DNA of 64,000 nucleotides, taken from the NCBI GenBank assembly GCA_914767715.1, contig OU612067.1:10728001-10792000 (forward strand). Direction: 5' to 3'. This document shows positions 11,680 to 21,712 of this stretch, piece after piece (position 1 is the first letter of the stretch; each line of letters begins with the position of its first letter). The notes under the pieces were generated by a model. That model searched no databases, had not been told where the DNA came from, and worked only from the letters and a program-made list of their open reading frames with translations. The DNA comes from Membranipora membranacea. Taxonomy: Eukaryota; Bryozoa; Gymnolaemata; Cheilostomatida; Membraniporidae. Position numbers and translations under genes: made by a program.

Positions 11680-12024
11680 ATCTTCGTTAAAAAATTTAAT
11701 ATCAAGTTGGAAGGGCTTACAGCGGGTAAGCCATTAAAGCTCAGTAAAAAGCAGCTTATGCATATGAAAACCCAAGGTGGATTTTTGGGGGTTTTGTTTA
11801 AACTAATTGGACCAGCCATGAAACTTATAGCACCGGTTGCAAAAACCCTGGGACCTGCAGTAGCGACGTGAGCGCTATCGGGTGCGGCCAGTTACGGTGC
11901 CAATAAACTGTTAAGAAAGGCTGCTGGTGATGATAAGAGGAGGGGTAAAGGGCTTGAGCTTAAACCCTACAAGGGTGGTAGAAGGTTCGAGCTTAAACCC
12001 TACAGGGGTGGTAATGTGCGCTAA
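11680..12024 (+). pseudogene. Polinton small hydrophobic/basic protein with internal stop
   Basis: Following the capsid gene, an open frame without a clear ATG contains FNIKLEGL, a hydrophobic stretch (FLGVLFKLIGPAMKLIAPV), then a TGA at 11869-11871. It continues with a basic Gly-rich tail holding two near-identical ELKPYKGG/ELKPYRGG repeats to the TAA at 12022-12024. Short hydrophobic-basic proteins next to the capsid gene are common in Polintons and have been likened to adenoviral core or minor capsid peptides. That comparison is inference. Confidence 0.6.
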
Positions 12025-12044
12025 CATTTAATGAGATTAATGGT

Positions 12045-12284
12045 TTGATTTCATCTATCAAATCCAAGAAGACTGGCGGATTTTTGTATCTGTTGGCTTC
12101 TCTAGCAGCCTCTCTACTACCAACTCTTTTGGGTAGTGGTTTGTCAAAGTCTGAGATTAACACCGCCAAGGACGTTATCTTATCAGTAGCATCGCAGAAA
12201 GAAAAAAATGGCCCAACAGCGTCTAGATCAACTGGCCCAAAAGTATGGCAGCGGCCTGCTGGGAAAGTTGTTTGGCCTTCCTAG
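12045..12284 (+). pseudogene. Polinton hydrophobic small protein, fragment
   Basis: An open frame with KKTGGFLYLLASLAASLLP, a strong hydrophobic segment, ending in an unrelated-looking proline/arginine tail. The reading frame seems to shift near 12200, because a second typical piece begins at 12208 in another frame. It resembles the hydrophobic protein class of Polintons. I cannot assign a role. Confidence 0.45.
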
Positions 12285-12336
12285 AAACAAGGTGCCAGTG
12301 CCGGGAGATATACCCCTACTAAACGTTCTGCTTTAA
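12208..12336 (+). CDS. Polinton small protein, 42 residues
   Basis: A short open frame beginning at an ATG after an A-run. It contains YGSGLLGKLFGLP and PGDIPLLNVLL, a Gly/Leu amphipathic pattern often seen beside the protease gene of Polintons. It may be the C-terminal piece of the preceding broken gene rather than a separate one. Confidence 0.4.
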   Translation: MAQQRLDQLAQKYGSGLLGKLFGLPRNKVPVPGDIPLLNVLL

Positions 12337-12566
12337 AGCCATTATCTAATTACGACATTATATTTCACGGTTCCAAGTTCCCCGGTTTCATGGGTTGTTT
12401 TATGCGCGACACATTACCGAATAACTTAACCCAAGGCTGTGGTGTGTTAAATTTAGATGGCTCAACCGGTCCAGGAACTCATTGGACGGCTTGGCACAAA
12501 ACCGTTTATTTTGATAGTTTTGGCTTGGTTATAGTTGGGATTTTTGAAAGCAATGAGCTCTGGTAA
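12300..12566 (+). pseudogene. Polinton adenain-like maturation protease, truncated
   Basis: An open frame with family signatures FMRDTLP, CGVLNLDG, GTHWTAWH (catalytic His) and YFDSFG (catalytic acid). It then ends early at the TAA of 12564-12566. The C-terminal portion that should hold the catalytic Cys and oxyanion Gln is missing, so the enzyme is inactive. In intact elements this Ulp1-like cysteine protease processes capsid proteins. Confidence 0.78.
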
Positions 12567-12610
12567 AGATCCAGAATAATTTTTTCTCAGCATATTTCGA
12601 GTATAATAAA

Positions 12611-12925
12611 ATGCCTATGAATTATTTTAACGAAGATCCAGACTCTGCCCCCGATATCAATGAGGTACTGGAAGATGTTGAATATCAACTCACTGGTAAC
12701 AAAGTATCCAAGCTCTCAGACCCCTCAGGCGGTAAAGTCTTGGTTTCCACCGACGGTGGTGATATGGAAGAGTCTGAACTTAATACAAGCGCTGTTAATA
12801 ATAAAATACCCAAGATACCTAACCCAGCTGCTGGTAAATTCACTGCTTCAAAGGCTAATGGTGAAATAGAAGAATCAACACTAACAACTGAAGACAAGAT
12901 TGCTTGTCAATTAACATCATCATGA
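12611..12925 (+). CDS. Polinton acidic repeat protein, 104 residues
   Basis: An intact frame starting just after CGAGTATAATAAA, the element's promoter-like motif. It is acidic and contains two related segments of about 35 residues, each with KxxKLxxPxGGK-like and GxxEES patterns (residues about 33-58 and 66-92). This hints at a short beta-repeat fibre or structural protein. No family is recognised. Confidence 0.6.
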   Translation: MPMNYFNEDPDSAPDINEVLEDVEYQLTGNKVSKLSDPSGGKVLVSTDGGDMEESELNTSAVNNKIPKIPNPAAGKFTASKANGEIEESTLTTEDKIACQLTSS

Positions 12926-13468
12926 GATTCCCCTTGAGTCAACATCTGCTGCATGGTGTCTAAGTTAATATTATAAAACTCTTCAAAATCGGCAAGGTGA
13001 GCCTTAAACTTTTCCGTTTGCATACTCGTAGGTAGTGTGTCAAGGTTTCTGCCACCTTGACCGTAAAATATTAGAGACTCAATCACTCCATATTTTCGCA
13101 TTTTGGCAATAGGTACTTGATATATCCCATTCTTACTTAGAGTCAAAAAAGTGTTAAACAATTTATCATCCTAAAAATATATCCCCAAAACAGCCTGTAT
13201 ATACATACCAATTCAGCTTAAGGCTTTCAAATGGGGCTTTTTGCAGCTCAGTAAAATTTCTACGCATGTCATCTTTTGCTAGCGGCACTTTCTCAGGAGA
13301 TGTTTTAGTTTTTGTAATTGCTTCTACAATTGGAGCTAAAATGGGTTCCGCCTGAGCTCTCACCAGTTCATCCTTAAGCGCGCTCTTGCTTTTTTCCTCC
13401 AAAAAGTGCAGCCTTGCCTTACGCTTTGCTTTTGCAAGCTCCTCAAAGATTTTTATTTGTTCTTCCAT
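12907..13468 (-). pseudogene. Polinton opposite-strand gene (two frames, one frameshift)
   Basis: Frames 13166-13468 and 12907-13161 on the - strand adjoin head to tail with a frameshift near 13163, and probably made one gene of about 185 codons. The N-terminal half is charged and helical (KAKRKARLHFLEEKS), possibly coiled coil. The second half contains YQVPIAKMRKYGVIESL and GGRNLDTLP. The ATG at 13468 follows a TTAATAAATGG sequence at the inner edge of the right terminal repeat, mirroring the left-end gene. A gene pointing inward from the far end is common in Polintons. Its role is unknown to me. Confidence 0.55.
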
Positions 13469-13490
13469 TTATTAACGCCAAATTATATTC

Positions 13491-13734
13491 AGCACAAACA
13501 AACAAAACTGATTAGGTATATCGAGGATCAGGGGCTGTGTTTCCACGCACGATGTGGCCGGACCAGGTGGTGCGGTTCGTGCTCGCCTTTTCCCTACCTC
13601 TTATTTATTATACTAAAAAACTTGTGTTTTACTTATAATACTTATCCTTTAAGCCTAGACCAATCTTATCAATACTTAAAAAAACCTAATAAACCGCGCC
13701 AGATTTTCTTTCTTCAAGTCCAAAAATGTAGGAT
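13491..13734 (-). repeat. Polinton right terminal inverted repeat
   Basis: Reverse complement of 5153-5400 with minor differences; the outermost shared bases are GTAGGAT at 13728-13734. The matching inner end lies at the AGCACAAACAAACAAAA segment at 13491. Confidence 0.9.
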
Positions 13735-15822
13735 CTTTAGTCTTCCAATTCTTCCCAAATTCTGGAGTCAAGGGGGGCACAACTCTCACCCCCTCTCACC
13801 CCCAAAATACCTTGGGCAGAAAAACTGAGCCAGAATATCCACGAGACATACTACTCACAGGCCAACTTAATTAAGCCGTTAGGAAATATTTAGTAGAGAG
13901 TAGAACATATTTGAGTATTCAAAGAGGTCTAAATATTATCAAATCAAATTTTCTTCGAGCATTTCAGAGCTGAAGAGGAAAAGAAAGTTGGGAAGAAATA
14001 CTCCTCGGTTCTAGCCACAACAAAGACTAGAAAGACAAAGGGTGAGATCGGAGTAACAGAGCTTGTAGATGATGAACTATATGGTATCAAACACGTGTCC
14101 TAACTCTGAGCATCTGAAATTTCTTGAAGTTCAAATACTAAATCAAATGGTTATCTCGCCTTGCCCAAAGGGCAGATAACTTCTCCAACTCCTACATATC
14201 AAGTGTATATTTTCATCCTAAGATTTAGTGTTATGAAACTGCAACAAAGCCAGATCAGAATCAGGCCTGCTGTTCTACCAGATATCAATCTGACCAAAGA
14301 CGCTTCACAAGCCCAACTGTGAGTTGGTTCCTTGGCCTGGTTGCGGGTACCAACCTGTTATTCCTAATTAGATAAGGTTGTGGGATTCCAGGTTATGGAG
14401 TCATCACATCAACTCTCCGCTACTGAGATCTGTGCTCACAATCTTGATATGATGATGCTCACTATGTGACACTGACTTATCTAGATGCGGTCTTATTTGA
14501 TTCAAGACCAAGCACCTGACTCAAGAGCATGTCTTTTAATCCTTATCAAGTTTAAAATCAATCACAATTCAACTTAACGATGCATGTCTTATTTTAACAA
14601 GTTATACTTTCTAGTTAATGTTGCCATGCATGCTCAATTTAATTCATTTTAACTAAATTAGTCGATGATAAAAATAATCCAACCAAATATTGTACTGTGC
14701 CATTATCAAATAATAAGTTGTATTTCCCTATAAATATCACTACTGTACAATAAATGAAAATATTATGATAAAAACTGTAAAACTTTTATGTTTAAAAGAC
14801 TGACCTGACTCCAATGAAGGTGCAAACAAAGAGCGCTGCTTGTCGACCAGAAGGCCACCAAACAGATCATGAATTTCAATAGACAACAATGTTCTTAAGT
14901 AGTATATACCCAGACACATTACTGCTGACGTCAATAAGCAAAAAAACAAGATTAAAACACATTTTTCAATTGCCGCATAAAGAGGGTTGAACGGCCGCCA
15001 CCTTTACTTCATTATCACGGTTGTCATGGTTCTGGCGTTAGGGTGGTCCCTGTATTAAAATTAGAATAAAGCTTTGAATTTAATTGCGTGTCCTCGACTC
15101 GAGGTGAGATGTACTGGCTGGTAACTGTGTGTCCTCGAGTCGAGGTTGAGTGTACTGATGATGATGCTGGCTAAGATATTGGGTGTTGTTATTGTGTCTG
15201 ATGTTTGTATAGAAGATTCTCCTGTCTGCTGCTGTAAATGCGACAAGGTCCATTCAGACAGGTCTGTCAGGTTAGTTAGTGATGTGGGTGTCAAAGAAAC
15301 CATACATCTACATGAACTCTGTTATTTTTTAAGAGGAAATGGATTTTTAAATGATCATTATGCCCCTGTATCTAACAAAGTTGGTGGCAGACATACACAA
15401 GGCATGCATGATAAAGAATATGTTCTGGAAAGTCCTACCCTCCAAAAATAAGGAGATAGTTCTAAGGAATTTGTAAATTCGAGTCAACTTCCTTTTACAA
15501 ATGTTTCCATATTTGAGAACCTGTGAAATCACTTGTTGTCCAGAGTTGTCCCCTTCTTTTTTCAACTCTTTTTTCGAGGACAATAAAAATCAGTTAAGGC
15601 CCACTGGTTTGTCTGGACAGGCAGGTTCCCTGTTCTGAGAGTTGAGCAGGGCTCTTATAACTGGTCGATAATAACCTTTATCTATCATTCATGACCTGTG
15701 TGCCCAAAATTTAAAATCAGCTTGCCTGATATACATTACTTACTTGTCTGTTTATTTTTCTGAATTTGGAATTGTTGAAGGAAAACCCGGAATTGATTCG
15801 TCCTTGTAGGCTATCCTAAAAT

Positions 15823-15840
15823 CACAACTTCCTCTTTAGT
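15823..15840 (+). promoter_or_regulatory. Conserved ETS-like site block 1 upstream of copy C
   Basis: CACAACTTCCTCTT is conserved upstream of C (15823), E (32804) and I (48557) within a longer conserved block. Read on the - strand it is AGAGGAAGTT, matching ETS/PU.1-type sites. In E and I it is followed by TATAAAATGG. Binding is inferred from the motif only. Confidence 0.35.
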
Positions 15841-16207
15841 ATGAAATAGTGCCACCTTTTTGTAGACAATCACAGCTTGATAACAGCTCGATCTCTTCAT
15901 TCAGCGTAGTAAGGTAAGTGCGCTGTATGGTGACATGATGACATAATGTCTGCTCCTACATAGTTCAACAATTCTATGATACACCATTTCCTCCTCGGTG
16001 AATCATTAGCATCAATGCTATCACTCATTATAGAATGGTGCGGCTGAAAGCTGTTTTTCAATTTATTTAGTCATGTAAGAAATAGCCTTACTTTACATGA
16101 CACGATATTATTTTACTTGACTTAAAGGGTGTCAAATATTACAGTTATCTGCAGCTGGTTTTGATCTTTAGATGTTGCATTCACTTGAGCTGAGTTGTTA
16201 TCGTCAT

Positions 16208-16232
16208 CTAGGAGGAAGTATTGCAAGCAAAT
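16208..16232 (+). promoter_or_regulatory. Conserved ETS-like site block 2 upstream of copy C
   Basis: CTAGGAGGAAGTA followed by a CAAG and an A-rich part, about 295 bases before the ATG. The same block lies about 210 bases before G's ATG (36476) and about 265 before I's (48871). Conservation at similar distances in three otherwise diverged upstream regions supports a regulatory role. Confidence 0.4.
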
Positions 16233-16504
16233 AGAGGATAGTGATAAAGCTTAGTTAGTGTTCTTAGATACAGTGGTGAAAATATGTGTAACAATTTAGC
16301 TCTTATCATTTACTGATATCACTTACCCTAGCCTTTAACTTCTATGGTCAGGGTCTACAGTTAGGTCTACACCAAAGCTCTGATAAAGTTTACTTTGCTT
16401 TGCTCATGTGTTTTTTGTGATTTATATGAGTGGGATCGCGTTCTCCAGCGTCAAACAAGCTTAAGTTAAAAATTTAAATTTAAGTTTGATGTGAGTTCTC
16501 CACT

Positions 16505-19500
16505 ATGACAGTACAGACGAAGAATGTCATAGCACTCCTGGTGGGGCTGTCAAGCTTCTGTATGCTGGTCACAGGTGAGTCATTATGTGGGATGGCGTGA
16601 TCCTTAAAATATCATGTTTATCTTTTACAAACTCCTCTTCCAAGATCTGGTGAGTTTACGGTCAATTTTTCCCTCCTCATAGTAGCCATTAGAATATTCA
16701 CTTGATGACAAACAATGGTCATAGGTCTGTGAGAAAGTAAAAATTGAACTTGTCATCAGATATGACTTTCAAAAACTCTCTATTTGACCATATAATACAA
16801 TTGACTTTTGATTCTGGTTTTTAATTTGAGCATTTCCCATAAACTTGTCGGATCGTATCAGAGTTTATCGCTGGCTAAGGTGAATGTAACAGGTACCGCC
16901 ACCAACCATTTCTCCGCATAGCCATTAGGAGCCCTTTTCCAACAGTATTACAGTAATGTTCATCAGATGATTTTGTTAGGTAAAACTTCTGGAGGAACAT
17001 CTAGAGGAGCTCCTTGTGTGCTCCCGTTCAGATACAAAAACAATTGGCGTTATACCTGCATCGATGACGATTCAAACTTTACTGGTTTCTGGTGCTCAAC
17101 AGAAAATTATTATTCTACAAAATGGGGAAAATGCTCAGGTAGGTGCAGACTCAATGAGAGATGGCAGATAAACCCAACAGCGCGAAACAAAAATACTGTT
17201 CTGTTGTAGATAACACCAAACAAGCAATAACCAACCCATTGTGCATACTAATCAGAGTATTCCAGCCTTCTGCTTCCTGTGTTTGGCCCAAATCTCAGAC
17301 TAGGCATTGTATTGTCCATTCATCTTTTGATTTTGATTGATAGCTCTGAAGAGTTATGCTGCATTGAATAATTGGTGGCAAATGATCTCATAACAATCAA
17401 TACATAATTTACCAATATTTCTTCTATCAATTTAAGATACATCCGAGGCGGAGAGTGGTGTATATGTGATGTTAGATGATAAAGATCAGCAGATTAAACA
17501 TCAGTCAGGAACTATAATAAGTCACAGAGGATATCCACAGAAGAATTATCCTAACTCTGTGGACAGCACACTGAGAATAGAAGTGAATCGAATGCTATCA
17601 GTGACCTTGACAGTCTCCAACTTTACGCTTATGGACAATAAGCAGAATAATGGCAATTGCTTTGACTTTTTACAAATCAATGATGATGATAAGTACTGTG
17701 GAGTTGAGCTTGCCCGAGGAGAGAAAAAAAGTTATTTAACGGTGAATGGAAAATTCAGTCTCAAGTTCATTACAAGCTCTGAAAATGTGAAAAAAGGATT
17801 CAGACTGCAGTATAGTTATAAAAGTAAGTAGGCAGCAGCAAAACTGATATGGGGTGGATAATATCTGCGTGAAGCAATGAGGCGGCCCGCATCAAAATTG
17901 ATAAGGGTTTTTTGCAGGGAAATGTAAGAATAAATAAAAAAAATCAGGGGCACTGTGATGAGTCAAGTCATTGCCACTTGGTTCTTGTCCGGAACACAAC
18001 TTTTCTATTATAAATATCCAATCATATTTTTTGTTTTAGAGTTACAGCGAGTTAGTTGTGACACAAGCAGAATTCATCGAGCTTATAAATCCATCCAGCT
18101 AGCTTCTAAGCTTAATGACAATACCTACGCTTTGTCAGCAGAGTGTAGACTGAAATCTTCCTCAGTCAATGACACTATCTACTGTGATACCAAGAGCAAA
18201 ACATGGCGTACATTAAATGATGGTAGCGGTACCTCTGCATGTTTCAACATTCTTGGTATGATGGTTAAATAGTTATTCTAATGTGAGTGTGAAATAAATG
18301 GTAACAAACGTTATTTTTTTGTTCATAGTTAGCTCGTCATGAGACAAAGCCATTAAATTTTTGTTTTACTATGCACTAGGTCTAGTTTGATCACCCTATT
18401 TAACAGGCCCCCTAACGCTCATGTGGCTTGTGTGGGGTAGTACCCTACACCATTGCCCGCCGTTGCCGGCTAATTTTTTTGGAAGAGGCAGAGGGGGCTC
18501 TTTATACTGTGTGCAGGCACACAGTAGTCCTCCTGTGTTTATGGTCCTGATACGAACAGACCTGGCCAGGATGAAAGGCTTGCCAGTGCCAAATCAGAAA
18601 TGACAGCCGGCGTCGGGAATCGAACCTGGATCATAAGATCATAAATTCAATATATTAACTTAGTTCTCTGTAGGCCAACTAATTATACATAAATCAAGCA
18701 GGCCTAAATATTTAGACTTTTAAGTATTTTAAAGTCATTAATTATTCCTCTTTACCTAAATTCGTCTTTCTTCTTCATGTATAAGTCCACAAGCAGAGTA
18801 ATGGAGAGATAACCATAGAACAATTCTCTTGCAGGATTAATAAAGTAGAATCAAGTATGAAATTACAATGCATACAATGCTCTATTGCCAAATAATGACC
18901 ATTTCAATGTTTCAGATGCTTCGCCAATCTACCAACCGGCACAAAACTATGCCCAGGAGACAAGTAATGAACAAGGTTATGTGATCAGTCATACAAACTT
19001 CCCTGAAGATTACACAGCTAACATCGACTCCTCTCTGACTATCACAGGATTACAGCCTCAGCAGATTGTACAGGTCAAGTTCCTGGTGTTCAACATCTAT
19101 TACCAATCAAGTCATGAGGATTGTAAATATGATTATCTGCAAATAACTTGCTCCACACTTGATATAAAGTATTGTAATTTCCCTCGTCGGTCACCCACTT
19201 TAGATGCATGGTACAACTACACAGTTTCACGATCTACACTTTCATTCACATTTGCTACTAACTCGAACACTCAATTAGTGAGCGCTGGATTCTACTTCAA
19301 ATATAAAGGTCAGTACTAAGCTAAACTAAATTAAATACGTAAAATTCATTGGTCAACCAGATTTATGAATTTCAATTCATCAAAAAACAAAAAAGACAAC
19401 AAACTTGAATGAGATAAAAATGGCTTCCAACCTTTCCGTTACATGGCAACAACACCGCAATGAACAATAACAAGTATGTCTCATCAACAGTTTTAGATCT

Positions 19501-21712
19501 TCCTATTCCAACCACAACCAGACCTTCAACGGTGACAACCAGACCACCGTCAACCACAACAACCACAATCGTGCCATCCACGACATTGGCTCCAACCCCA
19601 ACATCAGCAACATCCACACTACCCACAACATCCACAGCGCCTATGACACGCACAACATCCAAGACACAAACTACACAATTATCGCTGGCGCCATGGTCAA
19701 CAAGGTCAACATGGTTAACACCTGAAACCGGCGGAGTGCCCCTGACAACCGCTCACACTTATAGATCAACAGGCATTCAAACTACAAAGCCAAATACCAC
19801 AGGTGGGTGAGATGAACATAAAAAAAAATGTGTACACCCCAAACTTTCTTGTAAATAGTATACACGTGAACACCACAGTTGTAGGCCATCATAGCCTAGT
19901 TTTAAAAACCCGATACTGAGTTTTTTTGTTTATTTTGTATTACCTCAGTTTATATCTCTATCCTTCTCCTCCAAACTTGAATTTGCCGGGTTCAGGGAGC
20001 AATGCCAATAGGTTAATTTACTGACCCTACTACCAGAAATACCTACCATGTTAATTCAGCGAGTATCCATAATTGTGTGTTCGTAGATGTGAGTTGTCCT
20101 CTCATTTCCTGCTCACTCGCAACACCCACTTTGTCTGCCTAACAAAACATTTATATATCATTGCTCAAGAAGAAACTCCAGCAGGCAGTGATGGTCTAAT
20201 GCAGGGAGAAAATAACTCTGTGGCATTAGGAGCTGGGATCGGAGCAGCAGCCTTCTATCAGTTATCATAGCAGCTCTGGTGGTACTCAAACGCCGTTGGC
20301 ATGAAGCAAAGTAAGTTTCTATTTTTGGAGGGATAATGGGTACGAAAAAATGCCAAATCAAATATCCTCTTATACCCAAGAATATTGCATGATGAAAATA
20401 GCTTTCAATTAAAATGTCTTATTGTTATCAGAGGTAAAAAGTGGTCGAAGCATTGATAGTCATTTATTTGGTATTTAGATGAAGATGAAGGCAGAGTTTT
20501 CTCTTTACAGACTTCCAATTAATATGTCTATACCTTAAAGTTTACCTTTTTTTGAGTTTTTGAAAATCAAAATATTCCTAGTTATTTCTTTAGCGCTACT
20601 CTGTGGTACTAATCGAAATCAAAGCAACAAAACTTTTCAACAATTGGTTATTATATTAAGTCTACTTGAAAGTATTTTCTCCCATGTTAGACTTATTCAT
20701 TTTATCTAAATGTAGAAAAAAGAGAGAACCAGAAAATGAATACACATCTGCTGATACCACTTCTGATAATCCACATATCTACATGTCTGTTCTCAATCCT
20801 GATGCTGGTAAGATCTCTCAATTTTCAGTGACATTCTTACCAACTACATCATCATCAACACAATTTGTCTGTATCAATACTGCCTGGCAGAGGAAATACA
20901 ATCACCTTTCCCATGATCAAGGTCATCATATACCAACATGTATATCCCGCGCCATTTACGTTTTACTTATGACATTTACAAATACAACAGCATGGCAGAT
21001 TATGCTCGGTGCGTCTGTAAAAAGTGTGTATATTTTAAAGGGATGTTTAACTCAACTTTCACCAACCCCTACGATTACGTTGAGACATCTGTAGACTATG
21101 TAAATAATAGTGCAAAGTATGAGCAGATTCCGAACGCTACCAGTGACGCTTATGAGAACACACAGAGTAAACAAAGGTAAATCAGCATTATATATATATT
21201 ATATATTATATACCTCAGTATTTAATCATCGCATCATAAAAATAAAGACTCTAGGGGCAGGAGAGGAAAGGATACCGGATCGGAAATATCAGAACTGCTA
21301 TTTATCCTTCCCATTCTCTTGCTGATAAAATCTAGTATTTGACAAATGTAGGTTGTGGATGTGATTTTATGTCACAAAGCCATCAATCATAGGTCAATGT
21401 ATGTAAAAACATAAAAATGTGTCATAATCCATAATTAAAATCATGCACCCAGATAAATATGGTTTTTGGGATTGCGAACATGAGTTAGTGTTCACAAAAA
21501 AATAATGATTATAAGAAAACATCTGAGAAAAGGTTCACCCGGGAAGCACAGAAGTTTTTAAAAGTTATAAATTACTCTCACGATTTACTTACAGAATCAC
21601 TAAGTATGATGAATCACAGTACACTTCTGCTACAGCTGTCGCTGACTGTGATGTCCACATTTATACATTAGCAGCTTCTGGTTCTTCTGACAAAATTCAA
21701 AACTGTGGATAA
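16505..21712 (+). pseudogene. Receptor copy C, class 2 tail, full layout with TM frameshift
   Basis: Ten exons: signal peptide 16505-16574; FN2 16980-17138 (PCVLPF, GFWCST, WGKC); CUB1 17437-17823; four-Cys module 18040-18255; CUB2 18916-19308; Thr-rich stalk 19497-19802; TM 20170-20310; tail exons 20716-20807, 21041-21176 and 21595-21712. Borders are GT-AG and phases match intact copy G. The TM exon is 141 bases against 151 in copies B, D and J: a 10-bp deletion shifts the frame within the hydrophobic segment, giving a stop at 20268-20270 after about 543 codons. The product would lose most of the TM helix and the tail. The downstream tail exons remain open, with YDYVET, VDYVNN, YEQI and YENT. 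An assembly error is the alternative explanation. A SINE sits in the intron before CUB2. Confidence 0.8.
18352..18645 (-). mobile_element. tRNA-derived SINE in copy C intron
   Basis: On the - strand it begins with a B-box-containing head (GGTTCGATTCCC) and runs through a body with GTCATTTCTGATTTGG to a tail with CTAGACCTAGTGCATAG and A-rich sequence. Its head and body match the element at about 57960-58277; its tail matches the fragments at 826 and 34136. The A-box part of the tRNA head appears truncated. Confidence 0.65.

Larger units (their letters stand above)
5153..13734 (+). mobile_element. Polinton/Maverick DNA transposon, compact and degenerate
   Basis: An 8.6 kb element bounded by terminal inverted repeats of about 245 bp (5153-5400 and 13491-13734). 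Gene order is protein-primed DNA polymerase B, retroviral-type integrase, two small proteins, double-jelly-roll major capsid protein, hydrophobic small proteins, adenain-like protease, a small acidic protein, and an opposite-strand gene at the right end. That gene set is diagnostic of Polintons. Typical Polintons are 15-20 kb and also encode an FtsK/HerA-type packaging ATPase and a penton-like minor capsid protein; I see neither. Polymerase, integrase, capsid and protease genes all carry frameshifts, stops or truncation, so the element is dead. It sits in the last intron of receptor copy B. I could not identify a clean 6-bp target duplication. Confidence 0.95.
2073..14103 (+). pseudogene. Receptor copy B, class 1 tail, 5'-truncated and interrupted by a Polinton
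   Basis: Recognisable exons are CUB2 (about 2073-2453), stalk (about 2693-2911), TM (3226-3376), tail 1 (3690-3787), long tyrosine-rich tail exon (4068-4389) and last exon (13968-14103). Signal peptide, FN2, CUB1 and four-Cys exons are absent. CUB2 is frameshifted near 2235. The stalk acceptor is GG instead of AG and its frame is broken. The TM exon is open, with a GAGIGAAA glycine/alanine-rich start. The tail exon has a TAG at 4334-4336 where copy D has a tyrosine codon. The last exon keeps AEEEK and ELYG but reads five codons past the usual stop. The last intron carries the whole Polinton. Copy B cannot encode a normal receptor, though an open TM-tail segment remains. Confidence 0.75.
14104..16504. 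other. Spacer between copies B and C
   Basis: It holds duplicated flanks rather than genes. 14220-14340 is homologous to 47760-47880 downstream of copy H. About 15400-16260 is homologous to 32350-32940 and 48180-48900 upstream of E and I. A duplicated palindromic CCTCGACTCGAGG motif is at 15088-15157. An open frame at 15146-15451 is not convincing. Confidence 0.55.

Noticed and set aside
15146-15451. Open frame of 101 codons with a Cys-rich start
   Set aside because: No recognisable motif and no splice context, and it overlaps flank sequence duplicated upstream of other copies, where the frame is not kept.
19372-19662. - strand Val/Gly-rich frame
   Set aside because: It is the antisense shadow of copy C's Thr-rich stalk exon.
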